NCBI GenBank assembly: GCA_034509735.1
Contig: JACGWO010000010.1
Span: 11,359,193-11,423,192, forward strand
Origin: Sesamum alatum
Taxonomy: Eukaryota; Streptophyta; Magnoliopsida; Lamiales; Pedaliaceae
Direction: 5' to 3'
DNA length: 64,000 nucleotides
Shown here: positions 1 to 9,523 of the stretch, piece after piece
How the letters are laid out: every line of letters begins with the position of its first letter
Position numbering within the stretch: the first letter of the stretch is position 1
Program-made: the position numbers and the translations under genes
Notes under the pieces: model-generated
What the model saw: only the letters and a program-made list of their open reading frames with translations
What the model was told of the DNA's origin: nothing
Databases searched by the model: none

Positions 1-490
1 AACCATACCGTGAATGATCATCGGTAAAGGTTATGAAGTAAGAGAATCCACCTCGGGCCTGCGTCCTTAGTGGTCCACATACGTCTGTATGGACCAAGTC
101 CAACAGACCTGTGGCAAGCCTGCTTTGTCCTACAAATGGCTTCTTGGTCATTTTCCCTCTTAGACAGGATTCACAAGTTGGTAGCTCACTCAAGTCCCCT
201 ACCTCTAGGTTCTTTGAGTCTACCAATCTTTTCATCCTGTCTTGGGATATGTGACCTAGCCTAGCGTGCCACAGTCGTGCGTTCCCGTTATTATCTATTT
301 TACATTTGTGTTGAGCGTTAAGAACGAAGTTCATTTGTTGTAAGATATAGAGCCCATTATTAAGTGTACCAAGTAGATGAGCAATTCCACACCTCATCAA
401 ATGAAAGCAATTTTTATTGATCATAAACTCATAACCACTATTGTCTAACAATGGAATGGAAATGATGTTTTTAATCATACTGGGTACATA
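1..490 (-). pseudogene. Copia element E1: GAG-pre-integrase and start of integrase (cut by window edge)
   Basis: The minus strand from about 290 to 1 reads as an open Copia pol segment. It begins with the GAG-pre-integrase signature WHARLGHISQDRMKRL, followed by TCESCLRGKMTKKPF and the integrase start LVHTDVCGP (first catalytic Asp) and GGFSYFITFTDDHSRYG. The same segment occurs in element E2 (20890-21459), which supports the assignment. The integrase of this family inserts the cDNA into host DNA. The remainder of integrase, RT and RNase H would lie left of the window. Between 290 and 490 the reading is less clear. E1 is already inactive: gag has frame breaks and the leader carries large insertions. 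Confidence 0.85.
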
Positions 491-870
491 TTAAACTTGT
501 TCTAATTCTATACTAATATTATCACTAACTACTAGAGTGGCGGATCCTACTGCTTTTGCCGAGATGGCCTTGCCATTCCCAAGCTTCAGGATCATATTCC
601 CGCTACCCAGTTTTCTGCTTCTTTTCAGCACCTGCAAATCATTGCAAATGTGAGCTCCACAGTCGGTATCTAATACCCAAGAGGCAGAATTAGTGACCAT
701 ATTAACCTCAATCACAAATATACCTTGGTTCGAGAGGAGTTTGGGGCACTCCCTCTTCCAATGCCCTTTCTCACGGCAATTGATACATATGTCATATGCC
801 CTCGACTGTTGCTTGGAGATAACCTTTCCCTTTCCTTTGCCTTTCCCCTCTTTGGCAATGGGAACACTCT
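491..870 (-). pseudogene. Copia element E1: gag zinc knuckle and aspartic protease
   Basis: A minus-strand frame contains a CCHC zinc knuckle (CX2CX4HX4C, CINCREKGHWKREC, about 787-746) that binds RNA in gag. The protease active-site region follows (WVLDTDCGAHIC, Asp codon at 668-670). The protease cleaves the gag-pol polyprotein. The usual Asp-Thr-Gly triad reads Asp-Thr-Asp here, whereas E2 keeps DTG, so the protease is predicted dead. This frame differs from that of the gag body to its right, so a frameshift lies near 870. Lysine/glycine-rich sequence separates gag from the knuckle, as is usual in Copia gag. Confidence 0.85.
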
Positions 871-1545
871 TAGTGTTGTAGCTGCTTTGGCGGCTTTTCC
901 CTTCCCCTTCTTCCTTTTCCAACGTCCGACACCCTTGCCTTTCGTTTTAGAAGTTGAAGCACCTCCAAACATATTGATCGACCTATGAATGCCCTTCTCA
1001 AGTGCGTTCATGTTGTAGTTGACAATGAATTGGTCGAAGGAGGGTGGGAGAGACTGAAGGATCACATCTATGTACGTTTCATTATCGAGGACTGCCTTTA
1101 GGTCCTCGAGCTTTTCCACCAGGGTAAGCATTTTAACCCCGTGCTCTTGTACAGAGGATGCTTCTGTCATTTTGGTACCAAAGAACGCCTTAGTCGCGAC
1201 ATACCTAGTATGCCGGTCCGGGACTGCATAGCAATCCTTAAGGCGAGTCATAATGGAAGGGACATCGTCTAGCCTTTCATATTGCTTCTGAATCTCATTC
1301 GTCATTGAAGCAAGTATGACGCTACGGACCTTCCGGTTATCCTTATGCCAAATCTCGAACGTCTCACGTTCTTCTTGCGTGGATCCTTCCGGTAAGGTCC
1401 TAGGGAGAGGCTCGTCCATGACGTAGCCTTGGTTCTCGTAATCTAGGACTATCCTGAGATTGCACAACCATTCGTTGTAATTGGTTCCATTGAATTTGTT
1501 GGTCTCAAGAATGGTTGATAAAGGAATTCTTAAACATTTTTAAAT
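870..1545 (-). pseudogene. Copia element E1: gag capsid (UBN2-type)
   Basis: The minus strand encodes a Copia capsid-like gag: RIVLDYENQGYVMDEPL, then EIWHKDNRKVRSVILASM, then LVEKLEDLKAVLDNETYID and LQSLPPSFDQFIVNYNMN. This is the UBN2/gag-polypeptide family that forms the virus-like particle. The N-terminal part (ILETNKFNGTNYNEWL) lies at about 1515-1470, and its expected ATG at about 1533 is out of frame by one base. A predicted 3' splice site lies just upstream, ending at 1546. The gene is therefore a pseudogene with at least two frame breaks. Confidence 0.85.
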
Positions 1546-3009
1546 CTACATTTAAAACAGAGTTCGCAATCAGTAGAATTTAAAAGACGGAGGTTTGATA
1601 AATAATTAAATGCTTGGTCTTTAGTCATTTAATACTCCCGCTATTTATACGAAAACACGATACTCTCAAACATTGTTTTCGGGAAACCTTTTCCTAGTGG
1701 GCTTGGGATCCACAACGAATTTTCCCATAACCGCTTTTACGATTCGCATGGGAAGAATCCTGTGGGAGGTATGCCATACCATTCTCGTTCCACGAGATTC
1801 CCAAGATTATTGCCTCACCCTTTCACATGATCCTGAGGACTCCAAGCGAATCATGTTAATCGGGCGTTAGACCCGACCCAATCAACCGAATCATAGACCC
1901 GCCGCTACCTCCACGACTCGTGAGACAGGCAACAGTGGTCTACTTTTCGTTAATGACATAGTGCAGCTTATTTTAAGTACGATAGTCGTGCCACTATGCC
2001 ATGGACTGGAAGGCATGGACAAACTCCTAGAGTCCATGTCCACTTTGTCTAGGGTCTAATATTTAGACATTGGTCCAACCAATGTCAGAGTAGTAAATGA
2101 CCGAGATCTCATAGATAAATATTAACACATTCATCCACAATGCATAAATAAATAAATAAATTGCATCCCATAGCAGTTATATGATAAATAAAATCCATTC
2201 ATCCATCATAATAGCCACATGCAAAATTAAAAGCCTAGCACGCCCCTGTTGGATGATCACGAGCCCGAATCCTATGCGACCCACTGAGCCCGCAGTGGAT
2301 CTATGGTCAATCTAGGGTTGGTCCTACACTATTACGTTAATAGTAACCCAATCATCATTCTGATGGGCCTTGGTCTCTTTTTCTCTTTCATCTTCATGGA
2401 AACGCCTTGGATCCTCCTTTCTGGGCTCTCTATAGGGAACTTCCTTCTTCTCCACCATACATAAAATTAAAACCTCACTCCTATTCTACTCTCATTACAT
2501 ATGTAAAAATAGAAACCCCAGCGAAAACCCAGGGGGAGTACATAAAGAGGGAGAAAGAATGCCTTATTATTCCAAGGCAACTAGAAGGGGAGAAGGAGAA
2601 AGCAAAAAGAGGCACACAGGCCCAACATAAAATTAAACCATACATTCGATCTAGGGCTCGCGATCATCTATTTCCATTCAACCACATAATCACATGATTC
2701 AATCACATAAATACATGCTAACATTCCATGATTACCAATCACATCAATCCATGATAAATAAATGCGCTACATATGAAAAAATATGGTACAACCGTTGGCA
2801 ATAACTTTTTCACATTTAGGAAGACCCTTCCTGATTATTTGTAGGTAAGTTATTCCCGGGATTCCAAATCCAATAAACCCAACCTCCCAAATAATGTTCT
2901 TAGAGAAAATAAGCAAAATTAAACAAAATGAATTTTCAGAATAATCCAAAAAATTAAAAAATAACGAGAAAACAATAACAACATCAACCGGCCGCCGCCA
3001 CCGGCAGCA
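1546..3009 (-). other. E1 5' leader, part 1 (predicted leader intron)
   Basis: This is non-coding DNA between gag and the solo LTR. It is homologous in layout to the leaders of E2 (24495-26080) and E3 (52575-54334): all carry a block around the words 'gcatg/cacg cc ... gttggatgatcacgagcc' (here near 2240-2265; reverse complement in E3 near 53580-53605). ORFs here (1673-1870, 2407-2697, 2767-3036) have no recognisable product. The leader continues at 6995-7394 and 16388-16735, once the insertions are taken out. Confidence 0.7.
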
Positions 3010-4416
3010 TGTTAGAATAGGTGACCATGTAGCCAATCTTGGCAGGCAAAATGTAACCTATGTCTAGACAATTTCAGAAATTTGATAAATCATTAATGAA
3101 TAAGAAGTGATATTCATTTGGCATTGTTAGAATAGGTGATCATGTAAGCCAATTTTGGCAGGAATATGTAACCTATGTCTAGACAATTTCTGGTGTTTGA
3201 TAAAAATATTTATGAGTAAAGAAGTGAAAATTCATATGGCAATACTTTGTTTACGTTCACTTATATCTGCATTTACATTTCTGTTCACTACGCAAACAAA
3301 GCCCACGGACTGAGAATCGATTTCGGGGACTGGGACTACGCTTTGAGGTAGGTCCATGAAATCAGTCTTACCGAATCAGTCCGGAAATCTCCAAGTCAAG
3401 GAATCCCGAAAATGGGTACCAGGATTCCCTTTGAGACTTGCACTAAGCATCTGCTGTCGTATTTCATCGACGGGTGACGAAGGTCGTCTGAGCAGTGTTA
3501 GTGGGTCAGCATGCTAGGAAGCAGCTGACTGAGGTGACTCGCGGGAACCGTCTTACGGAGGACCTTGAGTACGGTCAGCAAGGTATGACGTGTATTCCCG
3601 GTTCCAACGGTACAGGCCAAGTCCTTTGACTTGAGGAACTGCTAAGTTCACCTGTGCATCAGGTCTGTATCTTAGATATGGTGAGAGATTGCCAAAATAC
3701 TCTTGAGTAGTCATAAGCCATGTCTAGTACAGATCGGGTGTACAGAGTGACAGTATTTTCCAAGAAAGGATCTGTCTCCTGTCAAAAGGTATTGACAGTT
3801 GAGTCTCATGTACGCTCTGTGTCTTGTCCCTGAAATCTGTGGCCACAGTAACTGAACAGAAGGGAAGGTTTCCCTTGCGACGTTTAGTAAGGACAGACCG
3901 ACACTTAGGTCCAAAATGGGTACCTGCTTTTTTCGTGCCCTAGACTCTAAGTGATGAGACCGAAGACAGAAGGACAAGTGTACTGTTAGAGCCTAAATGT
4001 TCATCCCTAATTATTTCACCTAGTCTCTAGTGCCATGGACCGTTGCTAGATGGCCACCCATGGTAACGGACGGATTCTAGGAATCCGACCAAGTCTAGCT
4101 GAAAGGTGAACCTAAAGAGTCACACACTATCCACACACACTTAGTATTTAATTTGAAATTAAATATTAGAGTAAAGGAATGATTAAATTAGATTTAATCG
4201 GGTCCTATATTTTCTTGGAGAAATTAATTCCTTCTATTTGATAAAGGGAATTAAATTAATAAATAGGATTTATTAAAGGGTTGATTTAATGGGCTTAGAA
4301 TAAATATTAATATTTATTTATTATAGCCTTTTGGAATATTTAATGGGATTTAAATATTCCATTAAATTAAAATTCAACGGTTGAGATGGAAAGGGGAGAT
4401 GAAAGGCTAGGATTTG

Positions 4417-4530
4417 TTTGACTAGGTCAAACACTAGTTTGACTAGGACTTTGACTAGGTCAAAATCCTAGACAAATTAGAGTTCTTAGAGTAGGAGTTT
4501 AAAGAGGATTAAACTCCTCCTCTATAAATA
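4417..4530 (+). promoter_or_regulatory. LTR B promoter: W-box cluster plus TATA box
   Basis: About five TTGAC cores (both strands, written TTTGACTAGG / GGTCAAA) fall within 4417-4475. They lie about 50 bp upstream of a TATAAATA box at 4523-4530. TTGAC(C/T) is the known WRKY-factor binding core. The arrangement recurs in sister copies (6291-6404, 23701-23815, 56197-56303 and, on the minus strand, 17332-17449). U3 would end at about 4555, giving a transcribed LTR part of about 550 bp. Motif identification is direct; WRKY control is inferred. Confidence 0.65.
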
Positions 4531-4975
4531 CCTCTAGCTTCCAACTTTTTGAAGGATGATGAAATTCCAACACACACAACACACACACATAATTTCGGTC
4601 TCTCTCCCCTCTCTCTCGTCCGCCCTCTCTCTCTCCACTCTCCAAGAAAAATATTTTCTAGTTCTTTTGTTCTTGGAACATTAGAACTTAGATGAATCAA
4701 TACCGTTAATTGATAACGTGTTGTTGATTCATCCACTCCAAAATATACACTTGTTCGTTGCTAGCACGACGTGCAAGATACGTGGGTGGATCGTGTGTCA
4801 CGATTTGGAGGGTCTCAAGAACGAGATCTCGGTGCAAAACGGGGAACAACGCGTGTAGCCGTTGAAGACGAAAACGACAACGGGTAGGTCTCGTTTTATT
4901 TTTCGTCTCTCTTTATTTTCAACTCTATGGCCTCCATGATTTCTTTACATGTTTAATCATGAGATACACCGAACA

Positions 4976-5087
4976 CCCGGGAATCTCAAGGGTACACCCA
5001 TTGAGCGTGTTCTTTTATTATTAAAAGCATGCTTTAATTTTTGTATGTTATTTTATAGCGCGCTTCCGCATTTGCGCAATTCCCGGG
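4976..5087 (+). other. LTR B two-helix RNA structure upstream of the LTR end
   Basis: The outer arms CCCGGGAAT (4976-4984) and ATTCCCGGG (5079-5087) are perfectly complementary. Directly inside the left arm is a hairpin, CTCAAGGG (4985-4992), loop TACA, then CCC-A-TTGAG (4997-5005). The same layout occurs in at least seven other copies, with matching changes in both arms (see findings). It lies downstream of the predicted splice donor (4884) and just before the LTR end, so in a full element it would precede the PBS. Confidence 0.6.
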
Positions 5088-6290
5088 ATGATCCATCGAT
5101 TTCTTTCAGGCATTACTTGTTTGTGTTCACTTTATCTGCTTTATACTTATCTGTTAACTACGCAAACAAAGCCCACAGACTGAAAGCGTATTTCGGGGAC
5201 TGGGACTATGCTTGGAGGTAGGTCCATGAAATTAGTCCAGCCGAATCAGTCCGGAAATCTTCAAGTCAAGGAATCTCAAAAATGGGTACCGAGATTCCCC
5301 TTGAGACTTGCACTAAGAATCTGCTGTCATATTTCATCAACGGGTGACGAAGGTTGTCTAAGTAGTGTTAGTGGGTTAGCCTGCTGGGGAGCAGCTGACT
5401 GAGGTGACTCGCGGGAACCGTCTTACGGAGGACCTTGAGTAGGGTTGGCTAGGTATGACGTGTGTTCCCGGTTCCAACAGTACAGGCCAAGTCCTTTGAC
5501 TTGAGGAACTGCTGAGTTTACCTGTGTATCAGGGTTGTATCTTAGATATGGTGAGAGATTCCCAAGAAGCACTTGAGTAGTCATAAGCCATGTTTAGTGC
5601 AGCTCCGGAGCATAGAGTGACAGTAGTTTTCAAGAAAGGATCTGTGTCCTGTCAAAAGGTATTGACAGTTGAGTCTCACATATGCTCTGTGTCTTGTCCC
5701 AAAATCTGTGGCCACAGTAACTGAACAGAAGGGAAGGTTTCCCTTGCGGCGTTTAGTAAAGGACAGACCGACACTTAGGTCCAAAATGGGTACCTGCATT
5801 TTCCGTGCCCTAGACCCTAAGTGGTGAGACCGTAGACAGAAGGACAAGTGTACTGTTAGAGCCTAAATGTTCATCTCCTCAAATTCACCTAGTCTCTAGT
5901 GCCATGGACCGTTGCTAGATGGCCACCCATGGTAACGGGCGGATTCTAGGAATCCGACCAAGTCTAGCTGAAAGGTGAACCTAAAGAGTCACACACAATC
6001 CGCACACATAAAGTATTTAATTTAGAATTAAATATTTGGAGAAATGGAATGATTAAATTGGATTTAATCGGGTCCTTAATTTTCTTGGAAGAATTAATTC
6101 CTTTTATTGGATAAAAGGGATTTATCTAATAAATTAGATTTATTAGAAAATTAATTTAATGGGGTTAGAATAAATATTTATATTTAATATATTTATTTAT
6201 TGCCCTCGAAATATTTAAATAGGTTTTAAATATTCCATTAAATTAAATTAATGATTGAGATTAAAAGGAGAGATGGATGGCTAGGATTAA

Positions 6291-6404
6291 TTTGACTAGA
6301 TCAAATTACTACTTTGACTAGGACTTTGACTAGGTTAAAATCCTAGTCAAATTAGTCTTCTAGAGTTGGAGTTTGAAGAGGATTAAACTCCTCCTCTATA
6401 TATA
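6291..6404 (+). promoter_or_regulatory. LTR A promoter: W-box cluster plus TATA box
   Basis: TTTGACTAG motifs and their complements are clustered in 6291-6352, followed by TATATATA at 6397-6404. Layout and spacing match LTR B. A CA/CT-rich tract (about 6440-6510) follows the TATA box, where the transcribed leader would begin. Confidence 0.6.
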
Positions 6405-6994
6405 GTCCTAGCCCCTCACCATAAGAGAGATGATGAAACTTCAACACACACACACACACACAACTCGTGTGCCTCTCCCTCTCTCTCGTCTGCCACTCTC
6501 TTTCTCTCTTTCCAAGAATTGTTCTTTTGTGTTAACAATTGAACAAAAAAGAGGATTAATCCCGTTAAGTAATAACGTGTAATTTATCCGTCCTCTCCAA
6601 ATAAAATACACTTGTTCATTTGCTAGCACGACGTACAAGATACGTGGGCGGATTGCGTGTCATGATTTAGAGGATCTCACATACGAGATTTTGGTGCAAA
6701 TCGGGGAACAACGCGAGTACCGGTTAGAAGACGAAAACGGCGAATTGGTAGGTCTCTTTTTACGTTTTTCGTCTTCTTTTTCTTTTCAAATCCTATGGCC
6801 TCCATGATTGCTTGTATGATTTTAATTCATGAGATACACCAAACACCCGGGAACTTCAAGGGCACACCCCTTGAACGTGTTTTTATTTTACGTATAAAGC
6901 ATGTTTAAATTCTGTAATTTAAATTTATACCGTCCTTCCGCATTCGCGCTATTTCCTGGGACGATCCACATACCTACCCAAGGCTTTCACAGCA

Positions 6995-7394
6995 GTCAGC
7001 TGGCGCCCGCAGGTCAGCAGGCCCAGCCTACTTCCCCTGCGCGTGCACAGGTCCTGCCTGACCGAGCGTGCGCACGTAGGCCGCTACCTGCTTGCGCGCG
7101 TGCCTGGTCGGCAGCAATGCGCACGGCCGCGCGCGCAGGAACCTCTGCTCACGCGGGCCAGCCTGTCGGCCGCCTGCCCTGCGCAAGCCGCGCGCGCGCA
7201 CGCACACGCGCATCAGGCGCGCCTGCCGGGCGCGCGCACGCAGACACCATCCTTTGTGTGCGCGCGTGCTTGGAAGCACCGCCTCGTGCGCGCGCGCGCG
7301 GCCCTTCCAGCACGTAAGTCGCGCGCGCACGCGCAGACTCCGCTGTCTGCATGCGCGCGTACCTGGTGGGGCCGCCTCATCCGCGCGCTCGTAC
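6995..7394 (-). other. E1 leader, part 2: GC- and CpG-rich segment
   Basis: About 380 bp of very GC-rich DNA (gcgcgcg alternations) lies between the end of LTR A and the Gypsy insertion. It continues beyond the Gypsy at 16388-16560. Several long overlapping ORFs on both strands (7028-7520) arise because GC-rich DNA lacks stop codons; their Ala/Arg-only composition argues against coding. Similar GC-rich stretches sit at the same relative place in the leaders of E2 (25628-25810) and E3 (52740-52810). Confidence 0.6.
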
Positions 7395-7399
7395 GCTGC

Positions 7400-9484
7400 T
7401 GTAGTACCCTCTAACGGCCCTACGACTATATCTTCCCTAATAATCACACTTAATGTAAATCCTGTTTATATACGTAATTATGCACATAATCTAGTCCCTG
7501 CTGAGTATAATTACACGTAGCCTCATCATCACAACAAGCATATCTATCATCTCATCCACAAACACACACACACATATATATATATATCTAGTACGTCAAA
7601 ATGGAACTGTTATAATTTGTTCACATGCTATTCTCGCTTTTAATTCAAAATGAGACGGCTATTTCTATTCACGATGAGTAGAAAACTGCATACTGGCCTG
7701 ACCTGACTGGAATGCAAAACGTGGACCTAGTTGTCGTGAATAGGCACAGCAAAAATCTACACCTGAAATTATTAGCAGAGGGATGAGCATTCAACTCAAT
7801 AAGTAAATAACCGGTACCACTATACACGCACCTCAATTATATCAACAAGACAAAAACAAGCAACGTATATAAAATATAATCAACTTAATCAAGCACATTT
7901 CATTTCTTTTCTCCATGTAGTCATCCCATAACACGACAACCAATCAAACTTGTCTTTTCCTAGTTGGCTTACTAGAAAGGTGACATAGTGTTTCTCTCCA
8001 CCAACTCAACCTCACTATTCATTCATATATATACATGAATCCCTTAGTATGCCGCATAGGCTCATCAATCTCATTTCGCATCAAAGCTCTTTCATTTCGC
8101 ATCATAGCTCTATTCACATTGTATCATAGCTCTTTCATATCGGATCATAGCTCTTTTCATTTCATTTTGCCACATAAGCTATTCAATGACATCAAGGGGT
8201 ATTCATATCATAATTACATTCAATTTCCATCACTCCATCGATTCCACATATCACCGTTCTTGTAAGCCAACTAGCCACATAAAACCACATAGCAGCATTT
8301 TTCACGTACAAGCACATAATACTGATATCAAACAGCCAATGGCACATCTTAATGGGTTTCCTCATTTCACTTGCACGACATAATCATTCAAAGTAATCAT
8401 CAACCACTCGTACAGTTCAAAATAGATTAGTACTAGCACGAATCATAGGCTCACATAAAAGTAATATTACCAAGAAATAAAACATATACAAATAATACTA
8501 ATTATTTACGTACACAACACTAACAGGAAAAAGGAACATATATAAGAAGCACTAATTATTTACTTACCTCGACTTACAACGATCTAACTTGTACGTAGGG
8601 AGTTGTTCAGTTCACCTTATCCCTCTTGTCCTATAATAAGTTATAATGCATATAATCAACTTATCAAAAGTATCGTAATTTCTAAATAAAATATTAAATA
8701 GTAATTATATATATTTTTCACCAATATCTCAATATTTCATTAAACCCATCATCCTATTATAGCTACCATTCATAATAACAATTCTGGATTTAATTATCTC
8801 AAAACATACTCATTTTTAGTAAATATAACATTTTCAAATATAATTCTATATTATTTCTCAAATAAATTTTTCAACACGATTAAACTAAGCCAATCAATTG
8901 TAGAAATTATTAAATCTAGTAAATTAACAGTTTAAGCTATTAATTATAACACCCCTAATTCAATTGAGACATTTAACCAGGCACCAATTATAAATACTCA
9001 AATTCATAAAATTCTCCAGTTAAACACTAAATCGAGGAGTATAAATAACATTTAATAAATGCACTTATTAAATAATATAATTATATAAATTAAAACTAAT
9101 TACAATAAAATTATTTCTTACCGAATTGTTTTCGCCGAACTCAGTTTGAGTTTGTATGTGTTTAGTGTATGTGTGTTTTAGGTGTGTGTGTGTGTAATTA
9201 AATGATGGGGGTGGGCAGCCCATCATTATCCCACCCCTCTTCCCCCCCCCCCCCCCCCCCTTTTTTTTAAGTTTTAATAAATATTTTCAAAATACCCATT
9301 ACGTCCTTTCTAATTTCTTAATTAATATAATTTGCTCCCAAATATTATATAAAGCTCCAATTCACTCTGTTCAAGTCTTAATATGATCATAATTTAATTT
9401 ATAATATATCTACTAATTAACTAAATTTTCTTAAATAATTACCAATTAACCCCATAATTAGAATAAAAATTTGTGGGCGTCACA
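7400..9484 (-). repeat. Gypsy 3' LTR (left end)
   Basis: This copy starts TGTAGTACCCTC and ends GGGCGTCACA on the plus strand. It differs from the right LTR by small changes: four versus five units of a roughly 22-bp minisatellite (8070-8165), an extra stretch of about 30 bp near 8998-9027 absent from the right copy, and a long C then T homopolymer (about 9243-9269). It has no coding capacity; ORFs at 8035-8383 are chance. Confidence 0.93.
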
Positions 9485-9499
9485 ATTCTCCCCTCCTAA
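9485..9499 (-). promoter_or_regulatory. Gypsy polypurine tract
   Basis: On the minus strand TTAGGAGGGGAGAAT abuts the 3' LTR. A purine-rich run immediately inside the 3' LTR is the plus-strand DNA primer of LTR retrotransposons. Its position fixes the orientation as minus. Confidence 0.85.
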
Positions 9500-9523
9500 T
9501 AAAAATTTCGTGCTGAAATTTAA

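Larger units (their letters stand above)
3125..5108 (+). mobile_element. Solo LTR B nested in solo LTR A; TSD GGCAT
   Basis: A complete 1984-bp LTR (TGTTAGAATAGGTGATC ... TTTCTTTCA) is inserted at position about 115 of LTR A. The duplicated target GGCAT is seen at 3120-3124 and 5109-5113. The 3010-3124 segment therefore matches the first 115 bp of LTR B, and the sequence after 5113 resumes where 3119 stopped. Landmarks: conserved U3 block 4017-4070, W-box cluster 4417-4475, TATAAATA 4523-4530, CT-rich transcribed part 4595-4645, predicted splice donor GT at 4884-4885. Confidence 0.92.
3010..6989 (+). mobile_element. Solo LTR A, interrupted by solo LTR B; TSD CAGCA
   Basis: The outer solo LTR occupies 3010-3124 plus 5114-6989 (about 1991 bp without the insert). 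It starts TGTTAGAATAGGTGACC, ends GGCTTTCA, and is flanked by the 5-bp direct repeat CAGCA (3005-3009 and 6990-6994). A 5-bp duplication and TG...CA ends are the signature of LTR-element integration; absence of any internal region indicates LTR-LTR recombination. It sits in the leader of E1, in the opposite orientation to E1. Confidence 0.9.

Noticed and set aside
3010..6989. Satellite-like tandem array of LTRs
   Set aside because: Target duplications for both LTRs show nested insertion, not tandem amplification.
6901..7520. Several overlapping ORFs of 67-142 aa on both strands
   Set aside because: They lie in a CpG-rich leader block; Ala/Arg/His-rich translations in every frame are due to lack of stops in GC-rich DNA.
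8070..8165. Regular ~22-bp repeats considered as CRISPR-like
   Set aside because: No unique spacers; it is a minisatellite inside a plant Gypsy LTR and is repeated in the partner LTR.
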